Notes: generated from the letters alone by a model not told the origin. A stretch of 64,000 bases of DNA from Nevskia sp035651715 (GCA_035651715.1 DASRFD010000038.1:1-64000), one strand, 5' to 3'. Counted from the first letter of the stretch, positions 41,802-55,189 are shown. Program-made: numbers and translations.

Positions 41802-43856
41802 ATGGATTCCGTTTCGAAGCGCTGGAACGCGCGCAAGCTCGCCGCGGGTGTCGTCGCCATTCTCGCCATCGTCACCGGCATGCCCGCGGCCCACGCCGCC
41901 GGAACCACCTACTACGTCGACGCGGTCAGCGGCTCGGACGCCAACGCCGGGACCAGCCCCGCAGCGGCGTGGAACTCGCTGGCGAACATCAACGCCACCA
42001 CCTTCCAGCCCGGCGACAGCATCCTGCTCCGCACCGGCCAGAAATGGACCGAGACGGTCGCGCTCGCGCCCGGCGGGTCGGGCGCCGCCGGCGCGCCGAT
42101 CACCCTGTCCTCCTACGGCGGCGGGGCGCGTCCCATCATCGATGCCAGCGGCATCCCCGGCGCCAATTTCTGCGTCAGCGGCAGCACTTCCGGAGCAGTT
42201 GCGGTGCTGCTGGTGAACCAACAGTATTGGACCATCGACGGCCTGGAAATCACCAATTACGCCTCCGGCAACAACATCAACAAGGGCAGCGTGCGTGCCG
42301 GCATCTGCGTGGTCAGCAACACCACCGCTCTGAAGTCCAGCATCGCCATTACGAATAACTACATCCACGATGTGAACAGTTGCTTTACCTGCAGCGGCTA
42401 CTACGACGGACACTACACCGGCGGCATCGTGTTCTCCGCCGCGTCCGGCAACTACGACGACGTTTACATCGCCAACAACACAGTGCAGAACATCGGGCGC
42501 ATCGGCATCGTGTTCGGCGACGGCTCGAACACCAGCCGGAGCACGCGGGTGACCGTCCGCAACAACACTCTCGGCAACGTCGACGGCGACGGCATCATTG
42601 TCTCCGGCACCGAGGGCGCGGTGATCGAGCAGAACGTCATCGCCGGAGCCGGCCTGCAGAGCGTCCCCACTGCGGGCAACCCGGAGAGCGAAGGCATCTG
42701 GTGGTCTTATACGGATCACACCACCGTGCAGTTCAACGAGGTTTCCGGCGTCAGGACGCATAACTTCGGCGGGCAAGGCTACGACATCGACGCCCACGCC
42801 TCCAACAGCAAGATCCAGTACAACTACAGCCACGACAACGAAGGCGGCTTCCTGCTGCTGATGGGCCTCGGCACCCCGTCTCCTTCCAAGAACGCCATCG
42901 TTCGCTACAACCTCAGCGTCAACGACGCGTTCCCGGGCACGCCGGGCGAGGCCATCATCACCACCTCCTACGGCATTACCGACGGCATAGAAATCCAGAA
43001 CAACACGCTCTTCGTGCCCACCGGCTCGCCCGCGCGGATCATGGCCTGCTCCACCTCCGACGGCAAAAACAAGTGCGATGCGTACCACACGGGGAATTGG
43101 GCCTTCCGCAACAACATCGTCTACGACCTCGGCACCACCGGTGACTATCAGCCCGTGCTCGGAGGGACGTACCAGACCAACCTCTTCTACGGCACCCACC
43201 CCGCCAGCGAGCCGGCGGAAGCGGACAAGCTGACGTTCGATCCGATGCTGGCCGCGCCCGGCGGCAGCGCCCCGGCCGGCTACCAGCTGCAGGCCGGCTC
43301 GCCGGCCATCGGCGTCGGCACGGCGCAGCCGCAGAACGGCGGCGTCGACTATTTCGGCAACGTGCTGTCGGCCACGGCGGCGCCGAGCGTCGGCTTCCAC
43401 GAGGGCGGGGCTTTCGCCGGGCCGCCGGCCCTGCTGGACGGCGCCAACGACTTCCTGGCCCTGGCGCGCGCCAGCAGCAACGTCGCGCTGGACACCGCCA
43501 CGCCGTCCTACTTCAACGGCGACGCGTCCCGCCTGACCAAGAGCGGCTCCTCGCCGGGCAACATCACCTGGCTGTTCGAGGGCATGACGAACTTCAGCGC
43601 GGCGGTCTACCTGCGCCAGTGCGATCCTTCGGTGGTGACCTTCTGGGCCTCGCCGGATGGCCGCAGCTTCACCCAGGTCGCCACCAGCAACACCGCGCCG
43701 CAGGCCACCGCGGGCAGCTGGAGCGCCACCACCTTCACGCCGGCCGCGTCACTGCCGGCGGGCACCGCCTTCCTGATGGTGACGCTGGACCCGCCGCCGC
43801 CGTACCTGACGAGCTCGCCGAAGGCGGAGCTCGGCCAGATCAGCATCACGCGCTAG
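41802..43856 (+). CDS. Secreted right-handed parallel beta-helix protein
   Basis: A 684-residue protein with a signal peptide (LAAGVVAILAIVTGMPAAHAA). It opens with TTYYVDAVSGSDANAGTSPAAAWNSL, the usual start of polysaccharide lyase-like beta-helix proteins. Residues about 110-430 contain repeated short strands with Asn ladders (WTIDGLEITNYASG, VYIANNTVQNIGRIGIVFG, VTVRNNTLGNVDGDGIIVSG, IQYNYSHDNEGGFLLL). The last 130 residues form a separate beta domain. A catalytic role in uronic-acid polysaccharide cleavage is possible but no active-site residues can be assigned. The ATG at 41802 was chosen because it is directly before the basic signal-peptide region. Confidence 0.82.
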   Translation: MDSVSKRWNARKLAAGVVAILAIVTGMPAAHAAGTTYYVDAVSGSDANAGTSPAAAWNSLANINATTFQPGDSILLRTGQKWTETVALAPGGSGAAGAPITLSSYGGGARPIIDASGIPGANFCVSGSTSGAVAVLLVNQQYWTIDGLEITNYASGNNINKGSVRAGICVVSNTTALKSSIAITNNYIHDVNSCFTCSGYYDGHYTGGIVFSAASGNYDDVYIANNTVQNIGRIGIVFGDGSNTSRSTRVTVRNNTLGNVDGDGIIVSGTEGAVIEQNVIAGAGLQSVPTAGNPESEGIWWSYTDHTTVQFNEVSGVRTHNFGGQGYDIDAHASNSKIQYNYSHDNEGGFLLLMGLGTPSPSKNAIVRYNLSVNDAFPGTPGEAIITTSYGITDGIEIQNNTLFVPTGSPARIMACSTSDGKNKCDAYHTGNWAFRNNIVYDLGTTGDYQPVLGGTYQTNLFYGTHPASEPAEADKLTFDPMLAAPGGSAPAGYQLQAGSPAIGVGTAQPQNGGVDYFGNVLSATAAPSVGFHEGGAFAGPPALLDGANDFLALARASSNVALDTATPSYFNGDASRLTKSGSSPGNITWLFEGMTNFSAAVYLRQCDPSVVTFWASPDGRSFTQVATSNTAPQATAGSWSATTFTPAASLPAGTAFLMVTLDPPPPYLTSSPKAELGQISITR

Positions 43857-43873
43857 CGATCCGGGCGGGAATC

Positions 43874-43914
43874 AAACGCCGCGGCCCGTTCGAAGCAGAC
43901 GGGCCGCGGCGTTT
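43874..43914. terminator. Bidirectional terminator
   Basis: A 16-bp perfect stem (43874-43889 with 43899-43914) begins with AAA and ends with TTTT, with a 9-nt loop. It lies between two convergent genes (ending at 43856 on plus and 43935 on minus) and can serve both. Confidence 0.9.
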
Positions 43915-43934
43915 TCAATCCCGGCGGGGAATGC

Positions 43935-44819
43935 CTACAGCCCGATGCGCGGCTTCAGGCGCGAGCGGTTGAAGGTGAGGGCGCCCAGCGCGGCGGCGCG
44001 GTCTTCGGTGCAGCTCTGTTCCTGCGCCAGCCGCGGACACTCCTTCAGCACCTCCTCGCGCGTGGCGATGTCGCTCCAGCGGGTGCGGGCCAGGCAGACG
44101 GCCCCCTGGGGCGACCACCCGGCTTCGAGCGGGAATTCCTGGTCGTTGTCGCGGTCCTCGTCCTTCTGCACGCCGATGTGGTCGTAGAGGTCGATGGAGG
44201 TGCCGTTCTTGGTGTGGGCGACGCCGTCGCCGCAGTAGTCTGCGCGCACCATGCGCACGCAGGCGGCATGGTAGGGGGCGAGGTCTTCGCCGTGCGGGCC
44301 GCGCGCCCACGGCTTGTAGCCGAAGCGCACGCACTTGCCGACGGCGCCGGAGGCGCAGGTCAGGGTGATCGCGCCTTCGCGGCCCGGATGGCCTTCGGGC
44401 AGGGCGAGGGGAAAACCCCAGGTCTCGCCGTAGAAGTTCGGCTGGCACACCGGCGCCCAACGACCGCTGTCGTCCTGCGCCTGGTACTCGTGCCGCAGGA
44501 TGTCGGGATCCTGCGGGTCGGGCGTGATCGAGGCCAGCTTGACCGCCGTGACCCGGCCGCCCTCGAGCGCGACGTGGACGATGGCGCCCTGCAATTGCTG
44601 CCCGCTCAGCACCCGGCCGTCCGGCAGGCGCAGCACGAAGGCGGTGCGCTCGGCGACCAGGTCCGGCGCCAGGATGGTCCGGCCCCCGCCTGCAGCGGGC
44701 GGCATGGCGCCGGCCGGCGGCGGGGCGGGTTGCGGGCCGGTGCTGGCGCAGGCGCCCAGGCCGAGCAGGGCGGTGGCGAGCAGCAGGTGTTTCAGCAGAC
44801 GGGCCGGGTTCGCTGACAT
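43935..44819 (-). CDS. ADYC-domain lipoprotein
   Basis: A 294-residue protein with a lipobox (LLGLGACAS, Cys at about residue 24) and a Pro/Ala-rich linker. The soluble domain contains several Cys residues and the motif VRADYCGDG, the hallmark of the ADYC domain, with CVRFGYKPWA and NGTSIDLYDHIG. The function of this domain is unknown. It is downstream of, and on the same strand as, a small exported repeat peptide with a 65-nt gap; pairing of the two suggests a shared envelope function. Confidence 0.75.
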   Translation of the reverse strand: MSANPARLLKHLLLATALLGLGACASTGPQPAPPPAGAMPPAAGGGRTILAPDLVAERTAFVLRLPDGRVLSGQQLQGAIVHVALEGGRVTAVKLASITPDPQDPDILRHEYQAQDDSGRWAPVCQPNFYGETWGFPLALPEGHPGREGAITLTCASGAVGKCVRFGYKPWARGPHGEDLAPYHAACVRMVRADYCGDGVAHTKNGTSIDLYDHIGVQKDEDRDNDQEFPLEAGWSPQGAVCLARTRWSDIATREEVLKECPRLAQEQSCTEDRAAALGALTFNRSRLKPRIGL

Positions 44820-44884
44820 GGCGGGCTTCCTCGACGTGCGGCGGCGCCGCCCGGCCGGGCGGCGCCGCGGAAAGTGCAGTCCCT

Positions 44885-45205
44885 TTACTTGACGTCGGTG
44901 CGCTCTTCGCCCGGCAGCGTCACGGCGATGATCTTCAGCGACTCGGTCATCTCGGCGGCGCCATGCAGGTTGCTGCCCTGCCAGGAGCGGCCGTTGACCA
45001 GCGCACTGTTGAGGAGGGCGCTGTTGAGGGTCTGCCCGTTGCTGCTGTAACCGTTGCTGCTGTAGCCGTTGGTGCTGTAGCCATTGGTGCTGTAGCCATT
45101 GGTGCTGTAGCCGTTGGTGCTGTAGCCATTGCTGTTGAGGCCGGCGAAGGTGGGAGCGGAGGCGGCGGCGAGGGCCAGGGCGGCGAGGGTCTTGAAGGTC
45201 TTCAT
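44885..45205 (-). CDS. Small exported NGYST-repeat peptide
   Basis: A 106-residue protein with a signal peptide (TLAALALAAASAPTFA). Residues 26-55 are six tandem five-residue units, NGYST four times and NGYSS twice, followed by LNSALLNSALVNG. The mature product is Asn/Ser/Tyr-rich and low in charge until the C-terminal EERTDVK. A good AGGAGA ribosome site lies 7 nt upstream. The function is unknown; an Asn-rich repeat could form a solenoid or amyloid-like structure. It is upstream of the ADYC lipoprotein gene. Confidence 0.75.
   Translation of the reverse strand: MKTFKTLAALALAAASAPTFAGLNSNGYSTNGYSTNGYSTNGYSTNGYSSNGYSSNGQTLNSALLNSALVNGRSWQGSNLHGAAEMTESLKIIAVTLPGEERTDVK
45041..45130 (-). repeat. 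Six tandem 15-bp coding repeats
   Basis: The plus-strand unit TGTAGCC(G/A)TTG(G/C)TGC is repeated with few changes and encodes NGYST/NGYSS. Near-identical codons suggest recent repeat expansion, so copy number may vary between strains. Confidence 0.85.
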
Positions 45206-45455
45206 GGCGAATCTCCTGTAGCTTGGGTTGGCGGGTTGGGCGAAGAGTGCGTCCCTTCGATGGCCGCCAAGTTACGCGCCGCCTGTATCAAGCGTGATTC
45301 CGCCGGCTGAAACATGATGTCAGTCCCGATTCGTACCGGTACGCCTTGCGCCCCGGGCCCTGCATGGAGGGCTTGACGCAGGATCGGGGCTCCAGTGTAC
45401 TGGCCCCGCTCCGCCGCATTCGACGGGCCGGAGCCTCGGGGAACAGGGGGGGGCC

Positions 45456-46202
45456 ATGACGGCACGGATAGCTGTGGTCGACGACGAACCGCTGCTGCGC
45501 GAAGCGGTGACGGAATATCTGCGCGAGCGCGGCTTCGAGCCGCTGCCACTGGACGGCGGCAAGGCGCTGCGCGGCCTGTTCGGCCGGCAGCCGCCGGACC
45601 TGGTGCTGCTCGACGTGGTGATGCCGGGCGAGGACGGGCTGGCGGTGCTGCGCTGGCTGCGCGGCATCAGCGACGTGCCGGTGATCATGCTCACCGGCGA
45701 GAGCCATACCGCCGACCGCGTCACCGGGCTGGAGCTCGGCGCCGACGATTACATCGCCAAGCCCTGCGACCTGCGCGAGCTGCTGGCGCGCATCCGGACC
45801 GTGCTGCGCCGGCGCAAGCCGGGGGCGGCGGAGCCGGCCGGCGCGGCCGGGCCGCGGCCGCACGACCCGGCCAACGCCTGGTTCGGCCGCTGGCGGCTCG
45901 ACCGCGTGCGGCGGCGGCTGGTGGACAGCGCCGGCGAGGTGCTCGACATCACCGGAGCGGATTTCGCGCTGCTGTCGGTGTTCGCCGACCATCCGCGCGT
46001 GGTGCTGTCGCGCGACAAGCTGCTCGAGCTGTCCGGCACCGATCCGGGCGAGGTGTTCGACCGCGCCATCGACCTGCGCATCACCCGCCTGCGCCGCAAG
46101 ATCGAGCCGGTGCCGGGTGATCCGACGGTGATCCGCACCGTGCGCGGCTACGGCGGCGGCTACGAATACCTGCCGAGCGACGGGCCGAACTACGGGCGCT
46201 GA
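45456..46202 (+). CDS. OmpR-family response regulator
   Basis: A 248-residue protein with a receiver domain (VVDDEPLLREAV, phospho-acceptor Asp53 in VLLDVVMPG, IMLTGES, KPCDLREL) and a C-terminal winged helix (DITGADFALLSVFADHPRVVLSRDKLLEL, FDRAIDLRITRLRRKIE, IRTVRGYGGGYEY). It lies directly upstream of a large hybrid kinase and probably acts as its DNA-binding output. Confidence 0.92.
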   Translation: MTARIAVVDDEPLLREAVTEYLRERGFEPLPLDGGKALRGLFGRQPPDLVLLDVVMPGEDGLAVLRWLRGISDVPVIMLTGESHTADRVTGLELGADDYIAKPCDLRELLARIRTVLRRRKPGAAEPAGAAGPRPHDPANAWFGRWRLDRVRRRLVDSAGEVLDITGADFALLSVFADHPRVVLSRDKLLELSGTDPGEVFDRAIDLRITRLRRKIEPVPGDPTVIRTVRGYGGGYEYLPSDGPNYGR

Positions 46203-46217
46203 AGCGGCCGCCCCGCA

Positions 46218-46279
46218 GGAGCCGGCTGGCCGGCGGCGGGGCCCCGCCGATTCAAAAAAATCGCCGCCGGGCCGGCTCC
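46218..46279. repeat. Long imperfect hairpin between regulator and hybrid kinase
   Basis: Two 9-bp stems stack (46218-46226 with 46271-46279, and 46230-46238 with 46262-46270), with a 3-nt bulge on one side and a 23-nt loop containing an A-run. It may be an attenuator or mRNA-processing structure between the two genes; it lacks a 3' T-run. Confidence 0.5.
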
Positions 46280-46410
46280 GGCGCGGCCCTGACATCATAT
46301 TTCAGCCGGCTGACATCACCCGCCAGGCGGTCCGGGCTAGCCTGCGGCATGGGCTGGCGCTGGCTGGCGGGGGTGACGTGGCGAATGGCACCGGGCAAGG
46401 GGGCAGGGGG

Positions 46411-50730
<4,320 letters not shown>

Positions 50731-50743
50731 AGGGAGAAACGAC

Positions 50744-51784
50744 ATGCCGGAAGAAAAGCCGCGGCTGCTCATCGTCGACGATGTTCCTTCCAACCTCGAC
50801 GTGCTGCGCGAGGTGCTGGGCGGGCGCTACGTCCTGCAACTGGCGACCAGCGGCGGGCGCGCCCTGGAGCTTGCCCAGGCCGCCGCGCCGGACCTGGTGC
50901 TGCTCGACATCATGATGCCCGGCATGGACGGCTATGCGGTGTGCCGCCGGCTCAAGGCGCAGGAGGCGACGCGGCGCGTGCCGGTGATCTTCGTCACCGC
51001 GATGCAGGAGATCGAGGACGAGGCGCGGGGCTTCGAGTGCGGCTGCGTCGACTACATCATCAAGCCGGTGAGCCCGCCGCTGGTGCTGGCGCGGATCGAC
51101 GCGCATCTGAAACTCTACCGCCAGGAGCAGCACCTGCACGCGCTGGTGCGCGAGCGCACCGCGGAAGTCGAGAAGACGCGGCTGGAGCTGATCCGCCGCC
51201 TCGGCCGCGCCGCCGAATACAAGGACGACGAGTCCGGGCTGCATGTCATCCGCATGAGTCACTACGCGCGCCTGCTGGCGCTGGCCGCCGGCATGGGCGA
51301 AGAGCAGGCCGAGACCGTGTTCCTCGCCGCGCCCCTGCACGACATCGGCAAGATCGGCATCGCCGACGCGATCCTGCGCAAGGCCGAGCCGCTGTCGGAG
51401 GAGGAGGCCAGGCGCATGCGCGAGCACACCGCGATCGGCGCCGCCATCATCGGCCGGCACGACCATCCGCTGCTGGAAACCGCGCGCGTCGTCGCGCTGA
51501 CCCACCACGAGCGCTGGGATGGCGAAGGCTATCCGCGCCGGCTGGCGGCCGAACAGATTCCGCTGGCCGGCCGCATCGTCGCCATCGCCGACGTGTTCGA
51601 CACCCTGACCTCGGAGCGGCCCTACAAGAAGGAGTGGCCGGTGGAGCAGGCGCGCGCCTACCTGCTGGAGCAGGCCGGCCGGCGCTTCGACCCGATGCTG
51701 GTGGACCGCTTCATCGAAATCCTGCCGGAGGTGCTGAAGGTCCGGGACGCCTATTCGGACCTGCCGGCGAGCGCCTTCCGCTGA
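50744..51784 (+). CDS. HD-GYP response regulator (cyclic-di-GMP phosphodiesterase)
   Basis: A 346-residue protein with a receiver domain (LLIVDDVPSNLDVLREVL, Asp55 in LLDIMMPGMDG) and an HD-GYP domain (HDIGKIG with His199-Asp200, HHERWDGEGYP and IVAIADVFDTLTSERPYK). All expected metal-binding motifs are present, so it should hydrolyse cyclic-di-GMP. It follows the hybrid kinase by 13 nt with AGGGAG upstream, so phosphorelay from that kinase to this regulator is likely. Confidence 0.93.
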   Translation: MPEEKPRLLIVDDVPSNLDVLREVLGGRYVLQLATSGGRALELAQAAAPDLVLLDIMMPGMDGYAVCRRLKAQEATRRVPVIFVTAMQEIEDEARGFECGCVDYIIKPVSPPLVLARIDAHLKLYRQEQHLHALVRERTAEVEKTRLELIRRLGRAAEYKDDESGLHVIRMSHYARLLALAAGMGEEQAETVFLAAPLHDIGKIGIADAILRKAEPLSEEEARRMREHTAIGAAIIGRHDHPLLETARVVALTHHERWDGEGYPRRLAAEQIPLAGRIVAIADVFDTLTSERPYKKEWPVEQARAYLLEQAGRRFDPMLVDRFIEILPEVLKVRDAYSDLPASAFR

Positions 51785-51839
51785 AGACGCCGCCGGGCTT
51801 GCGCGCGGGCGGTGTGCTGGCCGCCGACGCGCCGCGCGC

Positions 51840-52439
51840 TCAGCCGAACAGCTTGTTTGCGGTCCTGGCGATCAGCTCGCCCTGGTGGCGGGCGCCGGCG
51901 AGTTCGATGGCGCTCGGCTGGCGCTGGCCCTGGCTGCCGGCGATGGTCGTCGCCCCGTAGGGCGCGCCGCCGACGATCTCGTCGAGCGTCATCTGGCCCT
52001 GGTGGCTGTAGGGCAGGCCGACGACGGTCATGCCGAAGTGCAGCAGGTTGGCGATGATCGAGAACAGCGTCGTTTCCTGTCCGCCGTGCTGGGTGGCGGT
52101 GGAGGTGAAGGCGCCGCCGACCTTGCCGTTGAGGGCGCCGCGCATCCACAGGCCGCCGGCCTGATCGAGAAAGGCGGCCATCTGCGAGGCGATGCGGCCG
52201 AACCGGGTCGGCGTGCCGACGACGATGGCGTCGTAGCGGGCGAGGTCGTCGATGACCGCCACCGGCGCCTTCTGGTCGAGCTTGAAGTGGGCCGCCTTGA
52301 CGACATCCGGCGGGGCCGTTTCCGGCACGCGCTTGATGTCGACGGCGGCGCCGGCGGCGCGGGCGCCCTCCGCGACCGCTTCGGCCAGCGTCTCGACGTG
52401 GCCGTAGGAGGAGTAATACAGCACCAGGACCTTGGACAT
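51840..52439 (-). CDS. wrbA: NAD(P)H:quinone oxidoreductase, WrbA type
   Basis: A 199-residue flavodoxin-like protein with KVLVLYYSSYGHVETLAEAV (FMN phosphate loop), GTPTRFGRIASQMAAFLD, TATQHGGQETTLFSI and GAPYGATTIAG, all typical of WrbA. It reduces quinones by two electrons and protects against redox cycling. It converges with the HD-GYP gene and is divergent from the nitronate monooxygenase across a 235-bp gap that holds an 18-bp palindrome. Confidence 0.93.
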   Translation of the reverse strand: MSKVLVLYYSSYGHVETLAEAVAEGARAAGAAVDIKRVPETAPPDVVKAAHFKLDQKAPVAVIDDLARYDAIVVGTPTRFGRIASQMAAFLDQAGGLWMRGALNGKVGGAFTSTATQHGGQETTLFSIIANLLHFGMTVVGLPYSHQGQMTLDEIVGGAPYGATTIAGSQGQRQPSAIELAGARHQGELIARTANKLFG

Positions 52440-52610
52440 GGAGAAGCTCCTTGCGATGACTCCGGCGGGGCCGGAACATGGAATAGAGGAGACCGGCGCG
52501 GCGCCAGGCAGTTCAGCGCCGCGGACAGCCGGACGCTTCGGCACGCCCGTTTTCTCCGGCGGATCCGCTGCCGGGAACACCCGGCGCCGCCTCCTGCGCA
52601 AGTGCGCTGG

Positions 52611-52628
52611 TATGCAATATATTGCATA
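52611..52628. promoter_or_regulatory. Perfect 18-bp palindrome TATGCAATATATTGCATA
   Basis: It lies 46 bp before the nitronate monooxygenase start in an A/T-rich spacer. PadR-family repressors bind comparable A/T-rich ATGCAA..TTGCAT-type palindromes, and a PadR gene lies directly downstream in the same operon, so this is a candidate autoregulatory operator. Confidence 0.7.
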
Positions 52629-52674
52629 AGCACATCCTTGCATTTATAGTGGGCTCCCCGAAAGGAGTCCGAAG

Positions 52675-53646
52675 ATGGCCTTGCCTGAAGTGCTGCGTAA
52701 GAACCTGCGCCTGCCGGTGGTCGGTTCGCCCCTGTTCATCGTCTCCAGCCCGGACCTGGTCATTGCCCAGTGCAAGGCCGGCGTGATCGGCTCGTTCCCG
52801 GCGCTCAATGCGCGCCCGGCCGAGCAGCTGGAGGTGTGGCTGCGCCGCATCAACGAGGAACTGGACCGCCACAACCAGGCCAACCCGGACCGCCCGGCGG
52901 CGCCGTACGCGGTGAACCAGATCGTGCACAAGTCCAACAACCGCCTGCAGCACGACATCGAGGTCTGCGTGAAGCACCAGGTGCCGGTGGTCATCACCTC
53001 GCTCGGCGCGCGCGAGGATCTCAACGCGGCGGTGCACTCCTACGGCGGCATCGTGCTGCACGACATCATCAACAACCGCTTCGCCCGCAAGGCGATCGAG
53101 AAGGGCGCGGACGGCCTGATCGCGGTGGCCGCCGGCGCCGGCGGCCATGCCGGCACCCTGTCGCCGTTCGCGCTGGTGCAGGAAATCCGCCAGTGGTTCG
53201 ACGGCCCGCTGCTGCTGTCCGGCTCCATCGCCAACGGCGCCGCGGTCCTCGCGGCGCAGGCGATGGGCGCGGACCTGGCCTACATCGGCTCGGCCTTCAT
53301 CGCCACCGAGGAGGCCAATGCCGACGCGCGCTACAAGCAGTGCATCGTCGACAGCGCCGCCGACGACATCATCTACTCCAACCTGTTCACCGGCGTGCAC
53401 GGCAACTACCTGCGGCCGTCCATCGTCCAGGCCGGCCTGGACCCGGACAACCTGCCGCAGTCCGACCCGAGCAAGATGGACTTCGGCTCCGGCGGCAACA
53501 CCGACGCCAAGGCCTGGAAGGACATCTGGGGCTGCGGGCAGGGCATCGGCGCGGTGAAGGAAGTGCCGAGCGTGGCCGACCTGGTGGCGCGCCTGGAGCG
53601 CGAGTACCGCGCGGCGCAGGAGCGCATGCTGGCCCGGGCGGCCTGA
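52675..53646 (+). CDS. Nitronate monooxygenase (2-nitropropane dioxygenase family)
   Basis: A 323-residue TIM-barrel flavoprotein with SPLFIVSSPDLVIAQCKAGV, a phosphate-binding region GLIAVAAGAGGHAGTLSPFAL containing the conserved GGHAG, and DLAYIGSAFIATEEANA. It oxidises alkyl nitronates or related toxic nitro compounds using FMN. AAAGGAG lies upstream of the ATG. It is followed after 7 nt by a PadR regulator, forming a self-contained inducible pair. Confidence 0.9.
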   Translation: MALPEVLRKNLRLPVVGSPLFIVSSPDLVIAQCKAGVIGSFPALNARPAEQLEVWLRRINEELDRHNQANPDRPAAPYAVNQIVHKSNNRLQHDIEVCVKHQVPVVITSLGAREDLNAAVHSYGGIVLHDIINNRFARKAIEKGADGLIAVAAGAGGHAGTLSPFALVQEIRQWFDGPLLLSGSIANGAAVLAAQAMGADLAYIGSAFIATEEANADARYKQCIVDSAADDIIYSNLFTGVHGNYLRPSIVQAGLDPDNLPQSDPSKMDFGSGGNTDAKAWKDIWGCGQGIGAVKEVPSVADLVARLEREYRAAQERMLARAA

Positions 53647-53653
53647 GGCCGGC

Positions 53654-54235
53654 GTGGCGCTGTCGCACGCGATCCTGGTCTCGCTGCTCGACCGCCCGCA
53701 GTCGGGCTACGACCTGGCCAAGCGCTTCGACCAGACCGTCGGCTACTTCTGGAAGGCCAGCCACCAGCAGATCTACCTGGAGCTGCACAAGCTGGCCGAG
53801 GCCGGCAGCGTGCACGGCGAGAAGGTGGAGCAGGAGTCGCGGCCCAACCGTATCGTCTACGCCATCACGCCGCACGGCCGCGCGGCGCTGGACGGCTGGG
53901 TCGAGGAACGCACCGAGCCGCCCAGCGTCAAGGAAGAGCTGCTGGTGAAGCTGTTCGCGCTCGGCTCGGTCAGCACCGAAGCGGTGCTGGCCGAGGTCGA
54001 GCGCCGCCTGGAGTTCCATCGCAGGCGCCTGGTCGAGTACGAGGCGGTGATGGCCGGGCACTATCCCGATCCGGAGCGGCTGAGCGCGCGCAAGCGCGGC
54101 CTCTACCTCGGCCTGCGCATGGGCATCCTGTTCGAGCACAGCACCATCGCCTGGTGCGAGGAGGCGCTGGCGACGATCGGCGAGCTGAAGCGGCCGCGGC
54201 AGGTGGCGCCGCCACGGAAGGCGCGGCGGGGTTAG
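53654..54235 (+). CDS. PadR-family transcriptional regulator
   Basis: A 193-residue protein starting with a GTG. The PadR winged helix (ILVSLLDRPQSGYDLAKRF, GYFWKASHQQIYLELHKLAEAG, RIVYAITPHGRAALDGWV) is followed by the helical PadR C-terminal domain (about residues 90-185). It is expected to repress the upstream nitronate monooxygenase through the 52611-52628 palindrome and to respond to an aromatic or nitro compound; ligand unknown. Confidence 0.9.
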   Translation: MALSHAILVSLLDRPQSGYDLAKRFDQTVGYFWKASHQQIYLELHKLAEAGSVHGEKVEQESRPNRIVYAITPHGRAALDGWVEERTEPPSVKEELLVKLFALGSVSTEAVLAEVERRLEFHRRRLVEYEAVMAGHYPDPERLSARKRGLYLGLRMGILFEHSTIAWCEEALATIGELKRPRQVAPPRKARRG

Positions 54236-54246
54236 GGAGCCTGGCC

Positions 54247-54981
54247 ATGAGACCCTTGACCGCGCTGCGGCACCCCCATCCCTGGCTGCTGGCGAGCCTG
54301 GCGCCGCTGCTGCTGGCCCAGGGCGCTTACGTCCGCCGCACGGTCGAGCGGCTGCCCGAGCCCGCGGGCGCGCGCGCCGGCAGCGGCGGCAGCGGGCCTC
54401 CGCTGCGTCTGTTGATCGCCGGCGACTCGGCCGCCGCCGGCGTCGGCGTTTCCTCCCAGCATGAAGCCTTGTCCGGCCAGCTGAGCCGGCGGCTGCAGGA
54501 CGGCTTCCGGCTGTCCTGGCGGCTGGAGGCGCGCTCCGGCTACACCACGGCGCAGGCCATCGAGCACCTGCGGCAGGCCGAGGCGCAGCCGTTCGACGTG
54601 GCGGTGATCTCGCTCGGCGTCAACGACGTCACCGCGGGCGTCGGCGCCGGGCGCTGGGTCGCCCGGCTGCGCCAGCTGTCCGGCCTGCTCGGGTCCCGCT
54701 TCCAGGTGCGGCACGTTCTGTTCTCGCGGCTGCCGCCGATGCACCTGTTCCCGGCGCTGCCGCCGCCGCTGCGCTGGTACCTGGGCAGCCGCGCCCTGCA
54801 CTTCAACCACGAGCTGGAGCGGCACGTCCGCGGCAGCGCCTTGTGCGAGGTGGCGCGGCCGGTGCTGACCGGGCTCAGCGCGGCGAGCGACGGTTTCCAC
54901 CCGGGCGCCGACGTCTATGCCGCCTGGGCCGCCACCCTGGCGGAGTGCATCCGCGCACGGCACGGGTGCCGGGCGCGGTAG
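54247..54981 (+). CDS. SGNH/GDSL esterase
   Basis: A 244-residue protein with an N-terminal hydrophobic segment (WLLASLAPLLLAQGAYV) that is a signal or anchor. SGNH blocks are visible: IAGDSAAAGVG (nucleophile Ser), ARSGYTTAQAIEHL (Gly), ISLGVNDVT (Asn) and ASDGFHPGADVYA (Asp-His). It should hydrolyse ester bonds of lipids or acylated sugars at the envelope. It starts 11 nt after the PadR gene. Confidence 0.88.
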   Translation: MRPLTALRHPHPWLLASLAPLLLAQGAYVRRTVERLPEPAGARAGSGGSGPPLRLLIAGDSAAAGVGVSSQHEALSGQLSRRLQDGFRLSWRLEARSGYTTAQAIEHLRQAEAQPFDVAVISLGVNDVTAGVGAGRWVARLRQLSGLLGSRFQVRHVLFSRLPPMHLFPALPPPLRWYLGSRALHFNHELERHVRGSALCEVARPVLTGLSAASDGFHPGADVYAAWAATLAECIRARHGCRAR

Positions 54982-55189
54982 GTTTTTCCGGATTCTCGTC
55001 CGGCGCCGCGGGCGGGGCGTGGCTGGCGGGCGCCGCAGCCGGGCCATGGCCCCGGCGCCGGCCTTGCGGCAACAGGGCGGACATGGCTGTGGGGGGGTTG
55101 ATGTGGTATTTTGCCTTCCACGTACCACCCGCTGCCGGCCTTCCACGGCCCCGGTACACTCTGCGGGTACCGAGGAGTGTTCACTGCTC

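Noticed and set aside
45041..45130. Regular 15-bp repeats considered as a CRISPR-like array
   Set aside because: There are no unique spacers; the repeats are contiguous and in frame within a secreted protein.
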